From: Thermorudis peleae
Lineage (GTDB): Bacteria > Chloroflexota > Chloroflexia > Thermomicrobiales > Thermomicrobiaceae
Direction of reading: 5' to 3'
Assembly (NCBI RefSeq): GCF_000744775.1
Contig: NZ_JQMP01000004.1
Location: 124,001-188,000, forward strand
Length of the DNA stretch: 64,000 nt
Of this stretch, positions 32,695 to 41,755 are shown one piece after another. Every line of letters starts with the position of its first letter. Position 1 is the first letter of the stretch. The notes under the pieces are model-generated. The model was not told where the DNA came from. It worked only from the letters and a program-made list of their open reading frames with translations, and searched no databases. A program made the position numbers and the translations under genes.

Positions 32695-34152
32695 ATGCTT
32701 AGGTTAGGTGAACAATCGCTTACAATTCAGGACGTTGTCCGCGTTGCTGTTCAACACGAACCAGTTTCGTTGGCTCCCTCAGTGATCAATCGCGTCCAGC
32801 AAGCCTGGGAGATTACCCAAGCATGTGCTCAGGATGGGACGCCTCTCTACGGGATCACTACGGGCGTTGGGGCACTTCGTGATCAGACAGTGGCGGGTGA
32901 AGTACAGCAGCAGTTTAACCAGCGATTACTTTGGTCTCACAGTGTTGCCTCCGGTGAATGGAGTTCAGTTGAAGCCGGGAGAGCTGCATTACTGTGTCTT
33001 CTCAATCAGCTCAGTACGGGTTTCGCCCCAATTCGTCCACAAACGCTCATGGTCATTGTCGAGGCACTTAACACCCAAATTCCTCTACGATTTCGACTGA
33101 GTGGCTCTATCGGCGCATCTGATCTTGCTGCCAATGCTGACCTCGTCAGCCCTCTTTTTACCACAGTCCCTCTCTACCCAGGTGAAGGTCTTATCCTCCT
33201 TAACCACACTAGTCCGACAATTGGTCTCGCCAGTCTGGCAATTTGGGAAACACAAAAACTACTTCGTGCGGGCGAACTTGTTCTTGCAACAAGCTTAGAG
33301 GCGTTTGGAGCAAACCTCGGTGCATATCATCCCGCTATTGCGCAGGCTCGACACTCGGCTATGCTCGCCTCGACCATGCGTCGACTCACCGCACATCTCG
33401 AAGGAAGCCAGCTCTGGAATAGTGGCACCGCACGAATGCTGCAGGATCCGCTTTCGTTCCGCTGTGGAGCACAACTCTTCAGTACGGCGTGGGAATCTCT
33501 GGCTACGGCAACCGACTACGTGATCCGCTGGCTGAATACCTATCATGGCAACCCAATGGTTATTCCAGAAGAGCGTCGGCTGGTGTCGTGCGGCAATTTT
33601 GAATCAGCTGATATCAGTACTGCGCTTGATTACCTCCGCTGCGCGCTTGTGCCGTTACTGCAAGCCTCAGCCGAGCGTAGCACGAAATTGTTGAATTCGC
33701 CCTGGTCTGGCTTGCCTACAGGCCTTACCACCGTCACAACGCTTCCCGATTCTGGATATGCCATCCTTGAAATCGCTGCGCATGCATTGGTTACCGAAGC
33801 CCGCACGCTCGCTGCCCCCGTCGCGCTTGAGCCGGTAAGTGGCGCCATTGCTGCAGGGATTGAGGATCGTGGTTCCTTTGCTCTACTCGCAGCTCGTCGT
33901 CTCGTTGAGCAACTTGAGATTGCTTGGAGGATCATCAGCATCGAACTACTTGTTTCCCATCATGCACTCCTTCTGCGGCGTCCAGTGCGGATTGGCAAGA
34001 GCATTCAGTCCCTGCAAAACGCGCTTCTGGACGAGGGCATTACCCAAGAGGTCTCCGATTCTCCAGCTGACCAACTCATTCGCGTCCGCCGCTGTCTCCA
34101 CTCGTGGTTTGATCAGAGCACGGAAGTACCGCAAGGAACGGAGGGATTTTGA
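32695..34152 (+). CDS. HutH-like aromatic amino acid lyase paralogue lacking the canonical MIO triad
   Basis: 485 residues, homologous end to end with HutH. The catalytic-loop Tyr is kept ([12 protein letters not shown]). Where HutH has Ala-Ser-Gly-Asp, this protein reads [14 protein letters not shown], so the Gly of the MIO-forming triad is gone (residues 141-143 are Ala-Ser-Asp). The usual QDxYSxR is QDPLSFR (Tyr to Leu) and QEDHVSM is replaced by IEDRGSF. NGT has become NHT. It therefore either makes no MIO or uses altered chemistry. GAGAGG lies 8 bases before the ATG, 5 bases after the ATPase stop, and its stop overlaps the hutU start (TGATG). Pseudomonas hut loci also carry a second HutH paralogue near transporter genes, whose role is unclear to me. 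Confidence 0.85.
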   Translation: MLRLGEQSLTIQDVVRVAVQHEPVSLAPSVINRVQQAWEITQACAQDGTPLYGITTGVGALRDQTVAGEVQQQFNQRLLWSHSVASGEWSSVEAGRAALLCLLNQLSTGFAPIRPQTLMVIVEALNTQIPLRFRLSGSIGASDLAANADLVSPLFTTVPLYPGEGLILLNHTSPTIGLASLAIWETQKLLRAGELVLATSLEAFGANLGAYHPAIAQARHSAMLASTMRRLTAHLEGSQLWNSGTARMLQDPLSFRCGAQLFSTAWESLATATDYVIRWLNTYHGNPMVIPEERRLVSCGNFESADISTALDYLRCALVPLLQASAERSTKLLNSPWSGLPTGLTTVTTLPDSGYAILEIAAHALVTEARTLAAPVALEPVSGAIAAGIEDRGSFALLAARRLVEQLEIAWRIISIELLVSHHALLLRRPVRIGKSIQSLQNALLDEGITQEVSDSPADQLIRVRRCLHSWFDQSTEVPQGTEGF

Positions 34153-35852
34153 TGAGTAAGTTGCCACCAGGGCCACGGGTTGTGCGAGCGCCACGCGGCA
34201 GCGAGCTGCACTGCCGCGGCTGGGAACAGGAAGCGGCGCTGCGCATGCTCATGAACAACCTTGATCCAGACGTCGCGGAGCGGCCTGATGAGTTAATCGT
34301 GTACGGCGGAAGCGGCAAGGCCGCGCGATCATGGGAAGCGTTTGACGCCATCGTGCGCGAACTGCAGCAACTCGGCGATGACGAGACGCTCGTCGTCCAA
34401 AGCGGCAAGCCCGTTGCGGTCTTCCAGACACATCCTGACGCACCACGCGTCCTCATCGCAAACGCCCTCCTCGTACCACACTGGGCGACGGCCGCTGAAT
34501 TCGACCGGCTCGCCGCGCTCGGGCTGACTATGTATGGCCAAATGACGGCCGGCTCATGGATCTACATCGGGACACAAGGCATTCTGCAGGGAACATATGA
34601 AACGTTCGCTGCGGTCGCGCGTCAGCACTTTGGCGGAACACTGCGTGGCCGGCTCGTTGTCACCGCTGGACTTGGCGGGATGGGCGGCGCGCAGCCTCTG
34701 GCCGTGACAATGAACGAAGGCGTCGCGCTCTGTATCGAAGTTGATCCTGCCCGCGCTGAGCGGCGGCACGCACTCCGGTATGTCGATCGCGTAACAGCAA
34801 ACCTCGATGAGGCAATCCGCTGGGCTGAAGACGCGCGTCGCGCTGGCCGCCCACTCAGCATCGCGCTGATCGGCAACGCAGCCGAGGTGCACCACGCACT
34901 CCTGGCGCGCAACCTTCGGGTCGACGTCGTCACCGACCAGACGCCCGCACACGAACCGTGTGACTACGTTGCCGAGGGCCTCTCACCGGAAGAAGCCCGG
35001 GCCCTCGCCAAAGCTGATCCTGAGGACTACCGCCAGCGCGCACGACAGAGCATGGCAAAGCACCTACGCGCGATGGTCGAATGGCAGCGGCGTGGCGCCA
35101 TTGTCTTCGACTATGGGAATAATCTCCGGGCGCAGGGTGAGCTTGGGGGCGTGCCCCATGAGGAAGCCTTTAGCTACCCAGGCTTCGTCCCAGCCTATAT
35201 CCGGCCGCTCTTCTGTGAGGGCAAGGGCCCGTTCCGTTGGGTAGCGCTGTCAGGGGATCCAGAGGATATTTACCGCACGGACGAAGCGATTGCTGAACTC
35301 TTCCCCGAAAACACGAGCCTGCGACGCTGGTTGGAAATGGCCCAAGAGCGTGTCGCTTTCCAGGGTCTGCCAGCCCGCATCTGCTGGCTCGGCTATGGCG
35401 AGCGTGACAAGGCCGGCCTGCTCTTCAACGACCTTGTGCGCCGCGGGGTGCTCAAAGGGCCAATCGTGATTGGCCGCGACCACCTCGACGCCGGATCGGT
35501 GGCATCACCATACCGTGAGACTGAAGCCATGCGCGATGGCTCGGACGCGATTGCCGACTGGCCGATCCTCAATGCACTGCTCAATACTGCTGCAGGCGCG
35601 AGCTGGGTCAGTGTCCATCACGGGGGCGGTGTCGGCATCGGCTACTCGATTCACGCTGGGATGGTCGTTGTTGCTGATGGGAGTGAGCGCGCTGCGCGGA
35701 AGCTGGCACGCGTCCTGCGTACTGATCCTGGGATGGGCGTGGTTCGCCACGCCGACGCAGGCTATGCTCGCGCGCTTCGCACAGCTCGGGCAATGGGCAT
35801 CCGTCTTCCCTCGCCTCCAACGGTCCCGCCTGAGCCAGAAACGGAGGCGTAG
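34152..35852 (+). CDS. hutU: Urocanate hydratase
   Basis: Converts urocanate to imidazolonepropionate using tightly bound NAD. 566 residues, the normal size. Motifs include [48 protein letters not shown], the Gly-rich NAD site [14 protein letters not shown] and, near the C-terminus, [20 protein letters not shown]. The ATG at 34152 shares its A with the stop codon of the HutH-like gene. GC returns to the regional norm here after the lower-GC block. hutI starts four bases downstream. Confidence 0.97.
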   Translation: MSKLPPGPRVVRAPRGSELHCRGWEQEAALRMLMNNLDPDVAERPDELIVYGGSGKAARSWEAFDAIVRELQQLGDDETLVVQSGKPVAVFQTHPDAPRVLIANALLVPHWATAAEFDRLAALGLTMYGQMTAGSWIYIGTQGILQGTYETFAAVARQHFGGTLRGRLVVTAGLGGMGGAQPLAVTMNEGVALCIEVDPARAERRHALRYVDRVTANLDEAIRWAEDARRAGRPLSIALIGNAAEVHHALLARNLRVDVVTDQTPAHEPCDYVAEGLSPEEARALAKADPEDYRQRARQSMAKHLRAMVEWQRRGAIVFDYGNNLRAQGELGGVPHEEAFSYPGFVPAYIRPLFCEGKGPFRWVALSGDPEDIYRTDEAIAELFPENTSLRRWLEMAQERVAFQGLPARICWLGYGERDKAGLLFNDLVRRGVLKGPIVIGRDHLDAGSVASPYRETEAMRDGSDAIADWPILNALLNTAAGASWVSVHHGGGVGIGYSIHAGMVVVADGSERAARKLARVLRTDPGMGVVRHADAGYARALRTARAMGIRLPSPPTVPPEPETEA

Positions 35853-35855
35853 ATC

Positions 35856-37142
35856 GTGGGCCAGCGCGTTGCCCACCTCCTGGTTGTCCACGCCGCTGAG
35901 CTCGTTACGCTCGCCGGCCCACCCGGTCCGCGTGCCGGTGCGGCCCAGTCGCAGCTTGCGATTGTCGAAGACGGCGCCGTCGCGATTGGCGCTGACGGCC
36001 GCATCATAGCGGTTGGGCCAACAGCGCACGTGCGCGACGAGGTCACGCTTGCCCCTGATGCGCTCGTCCTCGATGCCCATGGGCGGACCGTGCTACCCGG
36101 CTTTGTTGATCCACATACCCATGCGGTGTTTGCAGGAGACCGTGTTGCCGAATTTGAGCAGCGGCTCGCCGGAGCTGACTATTTGGCGATTCTTGCTGCC
36201 GGTGGCGGCATTCTCCAGACCGTGCGTGCGACTCGCGCTGCCTCGTTTGATGACCTCTTCACACGAGCCGATCACGTGCTTGACCGTATGCTCCTTGCCG
36301 GCACAACCGCGCTCGAAATCAAGACAGGCTATGGCCTGAATACGGAAACTGAACTAAAGCAGCTTCGTGTCATTGCTCAACTCGCGCAGCAGCGTCCGCA
36401 GGCGATTGTTGGCACGCTGCTTGCCGCCCACGCTGTTCCGCCAGAATTCCATGGCGACCCTGATGCCTACGTGGACGTGGTCTGCACGGAGACCATTCCA
36501 GCTGCGGCTACACTCGGGATTGCCCGATTCTGCGACGTGTTCTGTGAAGCCGGCGTCTTCTCGGTCGAACAAGCACGCCGGGTGCTTGAAGTCGGGCTGC
36601 GTTACGGGCTGCGTCCCAAGCTGCACGCCGAACAAAAGCATCACCTCGGCGGCGCTCAGCTTGCGGCGACGCTCGGTGCTATCAGCGCCGACCACCTTGA
36701 ATATGCTGAGGACACGGATCTGGTTGCCATGCGCGATGCTGGCGTGATCGCCGTATTGCTCCCCGGCGCAGCCTTTTTCTTACGAGAACAGCGGCACGCG
36801 CCAGCTCGGCGCATGGTCGAACTCGGTGTGCCTGTCGCGCTCGGGACCGATTTCAATCCAGGCTCGAGCCCAATCTGGTCAATGTCCCTGGCGATTGGCC
36901 TCGCCTGTCTCGAGCAAGGACTTACGCCAGCAGAAGCGATTGTGGCTGCCACCATCAACGCTGCCTACGCGATCGGTCTTGGGGAATCTCACGGCAGCCT
37001 TGAGCCGGGCAAATATGGCAATCTCGTCATCCTCGACGCGCCAAGCTACCGCTACCTTCCCTATTACTTTGGCGCGCCACTCGTCGACACCGTTGTTCTC
37101 AACGGGCAGGTTGTGGTACAGGAAGGACGGCTTTGCCGATGA
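35856..37142 (+). CDS. hutI: Imidazolonepropionase
   Basis: Metal-dependent amidohydrolase that opens imidazolonepropionate to formiminoglutamate. 428 residues. The metal site begins LPGFVDPHTHAVFAGDRVAE, then EIKTGYGLNTETELKQL, AAHAVPPEF, KLHAEQKHHLGGAQLAA and VALGTDFNPGSSP, all characteristic. The start is GTG at 35856 with GGAGG 8 bases upstream. The next gene overlaps its stop (ATGA). It is part of hutU-hutI-hutF-like. Confidence 0.97.
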   Translation: MGQRVAHLLVVHAAELVTLAGPPGPRAGAAQSQLAIVEDGAVAIGADGRIIAVGPTAHVRDEVTLAPDALVLDAHGRTVLPGFVDPHTHAVFAGDRVAEFEQRLAGADYLAILAAGGGILQTVRATRAASFDDLFTRADHVLDRMLLAGTTALEIKTGYGLNTETELKQLRVIAQLAQQRPQAIVGTLLAAHAVPPEFHGDPDAYVDVVCTETIPAAATLGIARFCDVFCEAGVFSVEQARRVLEVGLRYGLRPKLHAEQKHHLGGAQLAATLGAISADHLEYAEDTDLVAMRDAGVIAVLLPGAAFFLREQRHAPARRMVELGVPVALGTDFNPGSSPIWSMSLAIGLACLEQGLTPAEAIVAATINAAYAIGLGESHGSLEPGKYGNLVILDAPSYRYLPYYFGAPLVDTVVLNGQVVVQEGRLCR

Positions 37143-38473
37143 CGTGGATTCTTGCCCCTGAACTGCTGCTCGATGGCCTCGAGGCACGAGCAGGCTGGGG
37201 CATCGCGATTGATCACGGGACGATTGTCGCGCTTGGCCCGGTAGCAGCACTCCAGGCAGCACATCCTGGCGCAACGACGACGGCAGCCCCTGGCATGCTT
37301 GCAGTGCCAGGGACGATCAATGCGCACAGCCACTCCTTTCAGTCGCTCTTACGTGGCTTAGGAGACGATCAGCCATTCAACGCGTGGCGCCACGTTCTGT
37401 ATCACTTTATGCCGCGTCTTGATGAAGAGGGCGTCTACACCGCCGCGCTCTTTGCCTTCGCGGAGATGCTGCGGGGCGGCATCACGACGGTCTGTGATTT
37501 CTTCTACCTGCACCACGGCGGCAACGCCCACGATCTTGCCGTCGCCCAAGCTGCGCGCGACCTCGGTATTCGTCTTGTGCTCGGGCGCACGATGATGGAC
37601 TGGCACGTCGCGCCGGCAGCGTTCCGCGAGACGGTCGAGCAAGCCGTGACGAACGGTCGCGCGTTAGCGGCTGCCCTGCAAGGCGATCCGCTCGTTACGG
37701 TCATTCCCGCGCCGCACAGTCCACATGGCGCGTCCGGTGAGATGATTCAAGCTGGGGCGCGGCTCGCGGCTGAATGGCAAACGCCCTGGCACATCCATGT
37801 CGCCGAAGCGCCGTACGAAGGAGCGGAGACACGCCGCCGCTATGGCTGTGGCCCGCTGGCCTGGATCGCTCAACTCGGCGCGCTTGATGAACGGATCCGG
37901 ATTGTTCACGGTGTCTGGCTCGAGGACGAGGAGATCGCCGCTCTTGGTCGCGCCGGAGGAGGCTTAATTCATTGTCCCGGATCCAACCTGTTCCTTGGGG
38001 ACGGCATCGCACCGGTGCCGAAATACCTGCAGGCCGGGGTTACCGTTACCCTTGGCTGTGACAGCGGCTCAGCAAACAATCGGCTTTGTCTCTTTGACGA
38101 GATGCGCCTTGCCGCCACATTGCAGAAAGGGCTGGCTGGCAATGGCGCAGCGCTCACCGCCACCGATGTTTTCATGATGGGCACAGCCAACGGTGAGCAT
38201 GTGACCGGCCTGCCGGTTGGCAAACTTGCTCCAGGGTACCGCGCGGACATCGTGCTGCTTCGCCTGCGCGACCTGTCCCTCCAACCGCCGCATGATCTTG
38301 TCCGCAACCTGGTGTATGCGCTTAACCATCGAGCAATCGCCTCTGTCTATGTCAACGGCGAGCTGGTTGTTCGTGACGGGCTGCTCGTTCGGGTACCCGA
38401 AGAGCAGATCGTCGCCCGGGTGCGAGCGTTGACCGAGGCGTGGGCACACGAAGCAGCCCAGATCCTATCCTGA
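37139..38473 (+). CDS. Amidohydrolase, probable formimidoylglutamate deiminase (HutF-like)
   Basis: 444 residues, amidohydrolase superfamily. The metal site is VPGTINAHSHSFQSLLRG, with CDFFYLHHGG, WHIHVAEAP, IVHGVWL and LGCDSGSANN. HSHxFQ followed by a Phe-Tyr-x-His-His segment resembles HutF, which turns formiminoglutamate into formylglutamate and ammonia. The operon position directly after hutI supports this. Guanine or adenosine-type deaminases of the SsnA/TrzN group remain possible. No hutG gene is in the window, so the last step would be encoded elsewhere. The ATG at 37139 overlaps the hutI stop by four bases. Confidence 0.75.
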   Translation: MTWILAPELLLDGLEARAGWGIAIDHGTIVALGPVAALQAAHPGATTTAAPGMLAVPGTINAHSHSFQSLLRGLGDDQPFNAWRHVLYHFMPRLDEEGVYTAALFAFAEMLRGGITTVCDFFYLHHGGNAHDLAVAQAARDLGIRLVLGRTMMDWHVAPAAFRETVEQAVTNGRALAAALQGDPLVTVIPAPHSPHGASGEMIQAGARLAAEWQTPWHIHVAEAPYEGAETRRRYGCGPLAWIAQLGALDERIRIVHGVWLEDEEIAALGRAGGGLIHCPGSNLFLGDGIAPVPKYLQAGVTVTLGCDSGSANNRLCLFDEMRLAATLQKGLAGNGAALTATDVFMMGTANGEHVTGLPVGKLAPGYRADIVLLRLRDLSLQPPHDLVRNLVYALNHRAIASVYVNGELVVRDGLLVRVPEEQIVARVRALTEAWAHEAAQILS

Positions 38474-38778
38474 CGGCACAGGTGTGTCCGGCGACAGCCG
38501 CGTGTTGTCTGAGAGACAAGGCGGGGCAGAGGCTGGTATCACGTTTGCCTTCGGCCTCTGCCCCGCCTCACACACGAGTCCGCAACGATAGCGTACTGGT
38601 CAACCTGCCTCATTGCCCGTGTATTACCCTGCGCACGCTGGGCAGATCGGGCATCATGCGCCGTGATCAGGCCTCTTCCTCCCCGGTGCGCAGGGAGAGG
38701 GCGGCATACCGATTTGTTCTGGCGCCGTGCGCCATCAGCGTCACGCTCCGTCACGCACGATGAAGCGCGCTCCTGCGT
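38474..38778. other. Intergenic region between convergent hut operon and ALDH
   Basis: About 305 bases with no supportable gene. The only clear element is the 15-bp stem at 38519-38568. The rest has no ribosome site or coding pattern that I trust. Confidence 0.5.
38519..38568 (+). terminator. Strong 15-bp hairpin after the hut operon
   Basis: AGGCGGGGCAGAGGC (38519-38533) pairs perfectly with GCCTCTGCCCCGCCT (38554-38568), loop 20 bases. It lies 45 bases after the HutF-like stop, between convergent genes. There is no T-run, so termination may be Rho-assisted or the stem may stabilise the 3' end. Confidence 0.6.
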
Positions 38779-40254
38779 CTACTGGGCTGGTGGCATATCG
38801 AGATACACGGTCTTCACCTGCGTGAAAAATTCCATCGCAGCGCGGCCCTGCTCGCGCGAGAATGAGCTGGACTCTTTCATGCCGCCAAAGGGTACATGTG
38901 GCTCAGCACCTGCCGTCTCCGAATTGACGTGAACAACACCAGCTTCAATCTCGCGAGCAAAGTAGAACGCCTTGCGGATATCGCGCGTCACAATTGAGGC
39001 GGAGAGGCCATACCGCACGCTATTGGCAATGGCGATCGCTTCATCCAGCGTTCGAGCCCGAAGAATCCCGACAACCGGCCCAAAGATCTCCTCCTGAGCA
39101 ATGCGCATCTGCGGCTCGACGTCGGCAAAGACTGTTGGGGCAACGTAGTAGCCGTAGGCATACTCGCCTTCACTCAGCGCTGTGCCGCCGGTGAGCAGCT
39201 TGGCTCCCTCTTGCTTTCCGATTTCGATATACTGCAACACCTTCTCACGCTGGTCTTCCGAGACGAGCGGCCCCATGTAGGTATCCGGACGAATGCCTGG
39301 GCCAACACGAAGCGACTGTGCCCGCTCCACCAGCTTCGCAGTGAAGTCCTTCAGCACCGGCTCAAGAACAATGACGCGAGACGTCGCCGTGCACTTCTGG
39401 CCAGTTGAGCGGAACGCGCCGGATGTGACGATTTCGACTGCCAGATCGAGATCCGCATCGTCGGCGATAATCACAGGGTTCTTGCCACCGAGCTCAAGCT
39501 GCACTTTCGCCCCACGCTCACTGGCGACCTGATAGACGTGCCGCCCGACTGTGCCTGACCCGGTGAAGGTAATCGCATTGACCTTGGGATGGCGTGCAAT
39601 TGCCTCGCCAACCACCGACCCGGAGCCGTGGACAAGGTTGAGCACGCCAGCCGGTAGCCCAGCCTCGATAAAGACCTCGGTAATCAGATGCGCGGTGAGG
39701 GGCGTCAGCTCAGCCGGTTTGAAGACCGCCGTGTTGCCGTACGCAATGCACGGAGCGAGCTTCCACAACGGAATCGCGACCGGGAAGTTCCATGGCGTAA
39801 TGACGCCGACAACGCCGAGCGGCACCCGTTCTGCCCACAGGAACGTCTCTGGGTTCGTCGCCGAGAAGACTTCGCCGATGGGCCGAACGGGCTCGCCGGC
39901 AAAGAAGCGGAGAATCGCGACACCGCGCAGAACTTCACCGACCCCCTCGCCGATGGTCTTGCCTTCTTCGCGGGTGAGCGCTTCGCCAATTTCTTGAGCA
40001 CGCTGCTCAAGGATATTGGCAGCCTTGTGGAGAATCGCGGAACGCTGTGGCCCTGAGGTCCGGCGCCAGGTTTTGAACGCCTCCGCTGCCGCTTCAACCG
40101 CGCGATTCACGTCCTCGGCTGTGGACCGCGGGAAAAGACCAAGAATTTCACGGGTATCGGCCGGATTTTCATCGGGTCGCACCTCATTGCCGCTTGGCTC
40201 GACCCACTCGCCGCCAATGTAGTTCTTGTACTGTTGCGCAACCGTTGTCGTCAT
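38779..40254 (-). CDS. Aldehyde dehydrogenase, 2-oxoglutarate-semialdehyde dehydrogenase-like
   Basis: NAD(P)-dependent oxidation of an aldehyde to an acid. 491 residues, the normal size. It shows VVGVITPWNFPVAIPLWK, the nucleotide-binding TFTGSGTVGRHVY, the catalytic Glu in VQLELGGKNP, the catalytic Cys in RSTGQKCTATSRVIV and FGPVVGILR. The N-terminus YKNYIGGEWVEPSGNE matches the ketoglutarate-semialdehyde branch used in pentose and hydroxyproline breakdown. The ATG at 40254 is chosen; the open frame upstream has no family match. It converges on the hut operon. The exact substrate is uncertain. Confidence 0.85.
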   Translation of the reverse strand: MTTTVAQQYKNYIGGEWVEPSGNEVRPDENPADTREILGLFPRSTAEDVNRAVEAAAEAFKTWRRTSGPQRSAILHKAANILEQRAQEIGEALTREEGKTIGEGVGEVLRGVAILRFFAGEPVRPIGEVFSATNPETFLWAERVPLGVVGVITPWNFPVAIPLWKLAPCIAYGNTAVFKPAELTPLTAHLITEVFIEAGLPAGVLNLVHGSGSVVGEAIARHPKVNAITFTGSGTVGRHVYQVASERGAKVQLELGGKNPVIIADDADLDLAVEIVTSGAFRSTGQKCTATSRVIVLEPVLKDFTAKLVERAQSLRVGPGIRPDTYMGPLVSEDQREKVLQYIEIGKQEGAKLLTGGTALSEGEYAYGYYVAPTVFADVEPQMRIAQEEIFGPVVGILRARTLDEAIAIANSVRYGLSASIVTRDIRKAFYFAREIEAGVVHVNSETAGAEPHVPFGGMKESSSFSREQGRAAMEFFTQVKTVYLDMPPAQ

Positions 40255-40270
40255 GTTCGCCCTGCCTCCC

Positions 40271-41677
40271 CTACCAATGTTGACCCACAACGGGCACGGA
40301 CAGCGATTGCATTTCCTGTCGAAGGTCCATGATAACGCGATCGGGACGAAGGGGAACGGGAAGCCGGCTTGCGGACGGGATACCGGCAGCTGTGGCAATG
40401 CTGGCAATCAGCGGATCCGGCGTCACGACCTGGAGCTGACTGGTTGTCTCTATACTTTGCTCAACCAGCAGGCTCAATGCCGGGAGATCATCCCACGTCA
40501 GCGCATTGGGCTGGACCAACAGCACGAGCGTCCGCCGCGGCCGCTGCTGCAGATATTCGCGGAGTAACGGCACATCATCGCGATGCCGCACCAGCACAAT
40601 TTCACGGGGCGGTGGATGCCGTAACTCTTCAACGATCGCGAGCACAATGATTTTCAACGCAGCCAGCGTCGGCACGGCCAGGAGCAGGCCAAGGAAACCA
40701 GCCAAACTCGCCCCAGCCAGCACAGCAAAGATAACCAGCACGGGATGAAGGCGGATAAAGTGGCCAACCAGTTGCGGAATCACGAACTGGTCTTCCAGGA
40801 TGCGCAGGGCAAAGTAGATCGCAGCGATCACCAGCGCCAGCTCAAGCGAGGACCAGCCGAACGGTGCCGTTCCTTGCGCCAAGGCCACGATCACTGCCGT
40901 TGCGCCCGCAATCCAGGGGCCAACAAACGGCACCAGTTCAAGCACACCAGTTGCAAACGCTAACGCGAGCGCATAGCGCACCTGGAGCACTGTCAGGGCG
41001 ATGAAGCTGGCCGTTGTCATGATCAGGAGCAGCAACAACTGCGTGCGGATATACGCGCCAAACGTGGCATTCACCTGCGAGAGAATGCGGTGGATCGTGC
41101 GCTGGTACCGCCGCGGGGCAAGACGACGCAGGTGTGCGATCAATTGCCGCCCATGCAGGAGGAAGTAGAAGCTTGAGACAGCGAAGACGAAAAACTTGAT
41201 GACGACTTCGAAGGTCGCAAGCACAATCGGTACCGCTTGTGTACCGAAGCGCTCCGCCAGGGCTTGTGTGACGGCAACAAGCCGTTGCGAGATCATTTCC
41301 GTACTAATAGCAATCTCCCCGAAACGGAGGAACGGCAGATTGGTCAGTCGTTGTTGGGCTTGTTCGATCACATTCGGCAAGAACTTGAAGAAGGCTTGAA
41401 CCTGAGAAGCAAACGCCGGAACCAGCAGAAAGCCAGCCAGCACAAGGAGGCCGAGGAAAACAACGTAGAGCAGCAGGATGATCAAGACGCGTGGTAAGAC
41501 TGTCTTGCGCTCGAGCCAGTCAACAAGGGGGTGGAGCACGTATGCAAAAATTGCCGCGAGGATAAATGGCGTGAGGATCGAGCTGACCTGGAGCAGGACA
41601 TAGCCCCCGACCAGGATCGCGATCCCAAGAATGACCATGAGCCCAGGCGATGTGCGGATCCGTTCAAAGGCGTCCAT
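40271..41677 (-). CDS. AI-2E/PerM-family membrane protein with extra C-terminal soluble domain
   Basis: 468 residues. The first 350 or so are a typical AI-2E family (YdiK/PerM) membrane domain: helices from LMVILGIAILVGGYVLLQ onward, then the hallmark LELVPFVGPWIAGATAVIVA and the loop DQFVIPQLVGHFIRLHPVLV. Residues about 355-468 add a soluble domain with alternating strands and helices (REIVLVRHRDDVPLLREYL, TLVLLVQPNALTWDD, LQVVTPDPLIASIATAAGI) that the family normally lacks. The start MDAFERIR at 41677 is preferred over the ATG 12 codons upstream. Family members are exporters or antiporters of varied substrates; the substrate here is unknown. Confidence 0.85.
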   Translation of the reverse strand: MDAFERIRTSPGLMVILGIAILVGGYVLLQVSSILTPFILAAIFAYVLHPLVDWLERKTVLPRVLIILLLYVVFLGLLVLAGFLLVPAFASQVQAFFKFLPNVIEQAQQRLTNLPFLRFGEIAISTEMISQRLVAVTQALAERFGTQAVPIVLATFEVVIKFFVFAVSSFYFLLHGRQLIAHLRRLAPRRYQRTIHRILSQVNATFGAYIRTQLLLLLIMTTASFIALTVLQVRYALALAFATGVLELVPFVGPWIAGATAVIVALAQGTAPFGWSSLELALVIAAIYFALRILEDQFVIPQLVGHFIRLHPVLVIFAVLAGASLAGFLGLLLAVPTLAALKIIVLAIVEELRHPPPREIVLVRHRDDVPLLREYLQQRPRRTLVLLVQPNALTWDDLPALSLLVEQSIETTSQLQVVTPDPLIASIATAAGIPSASRLPVPLRPDRVIMDLRQEMQSLSVPVVGQHW

Positions 41678-41755
41678 GTGTCTCTCGGATGTCCTTACGT
41701 CCAGCAGCCGCAATACCGCAAGATAACTCTATCAAACTTGTCCGCGATTCGTACG

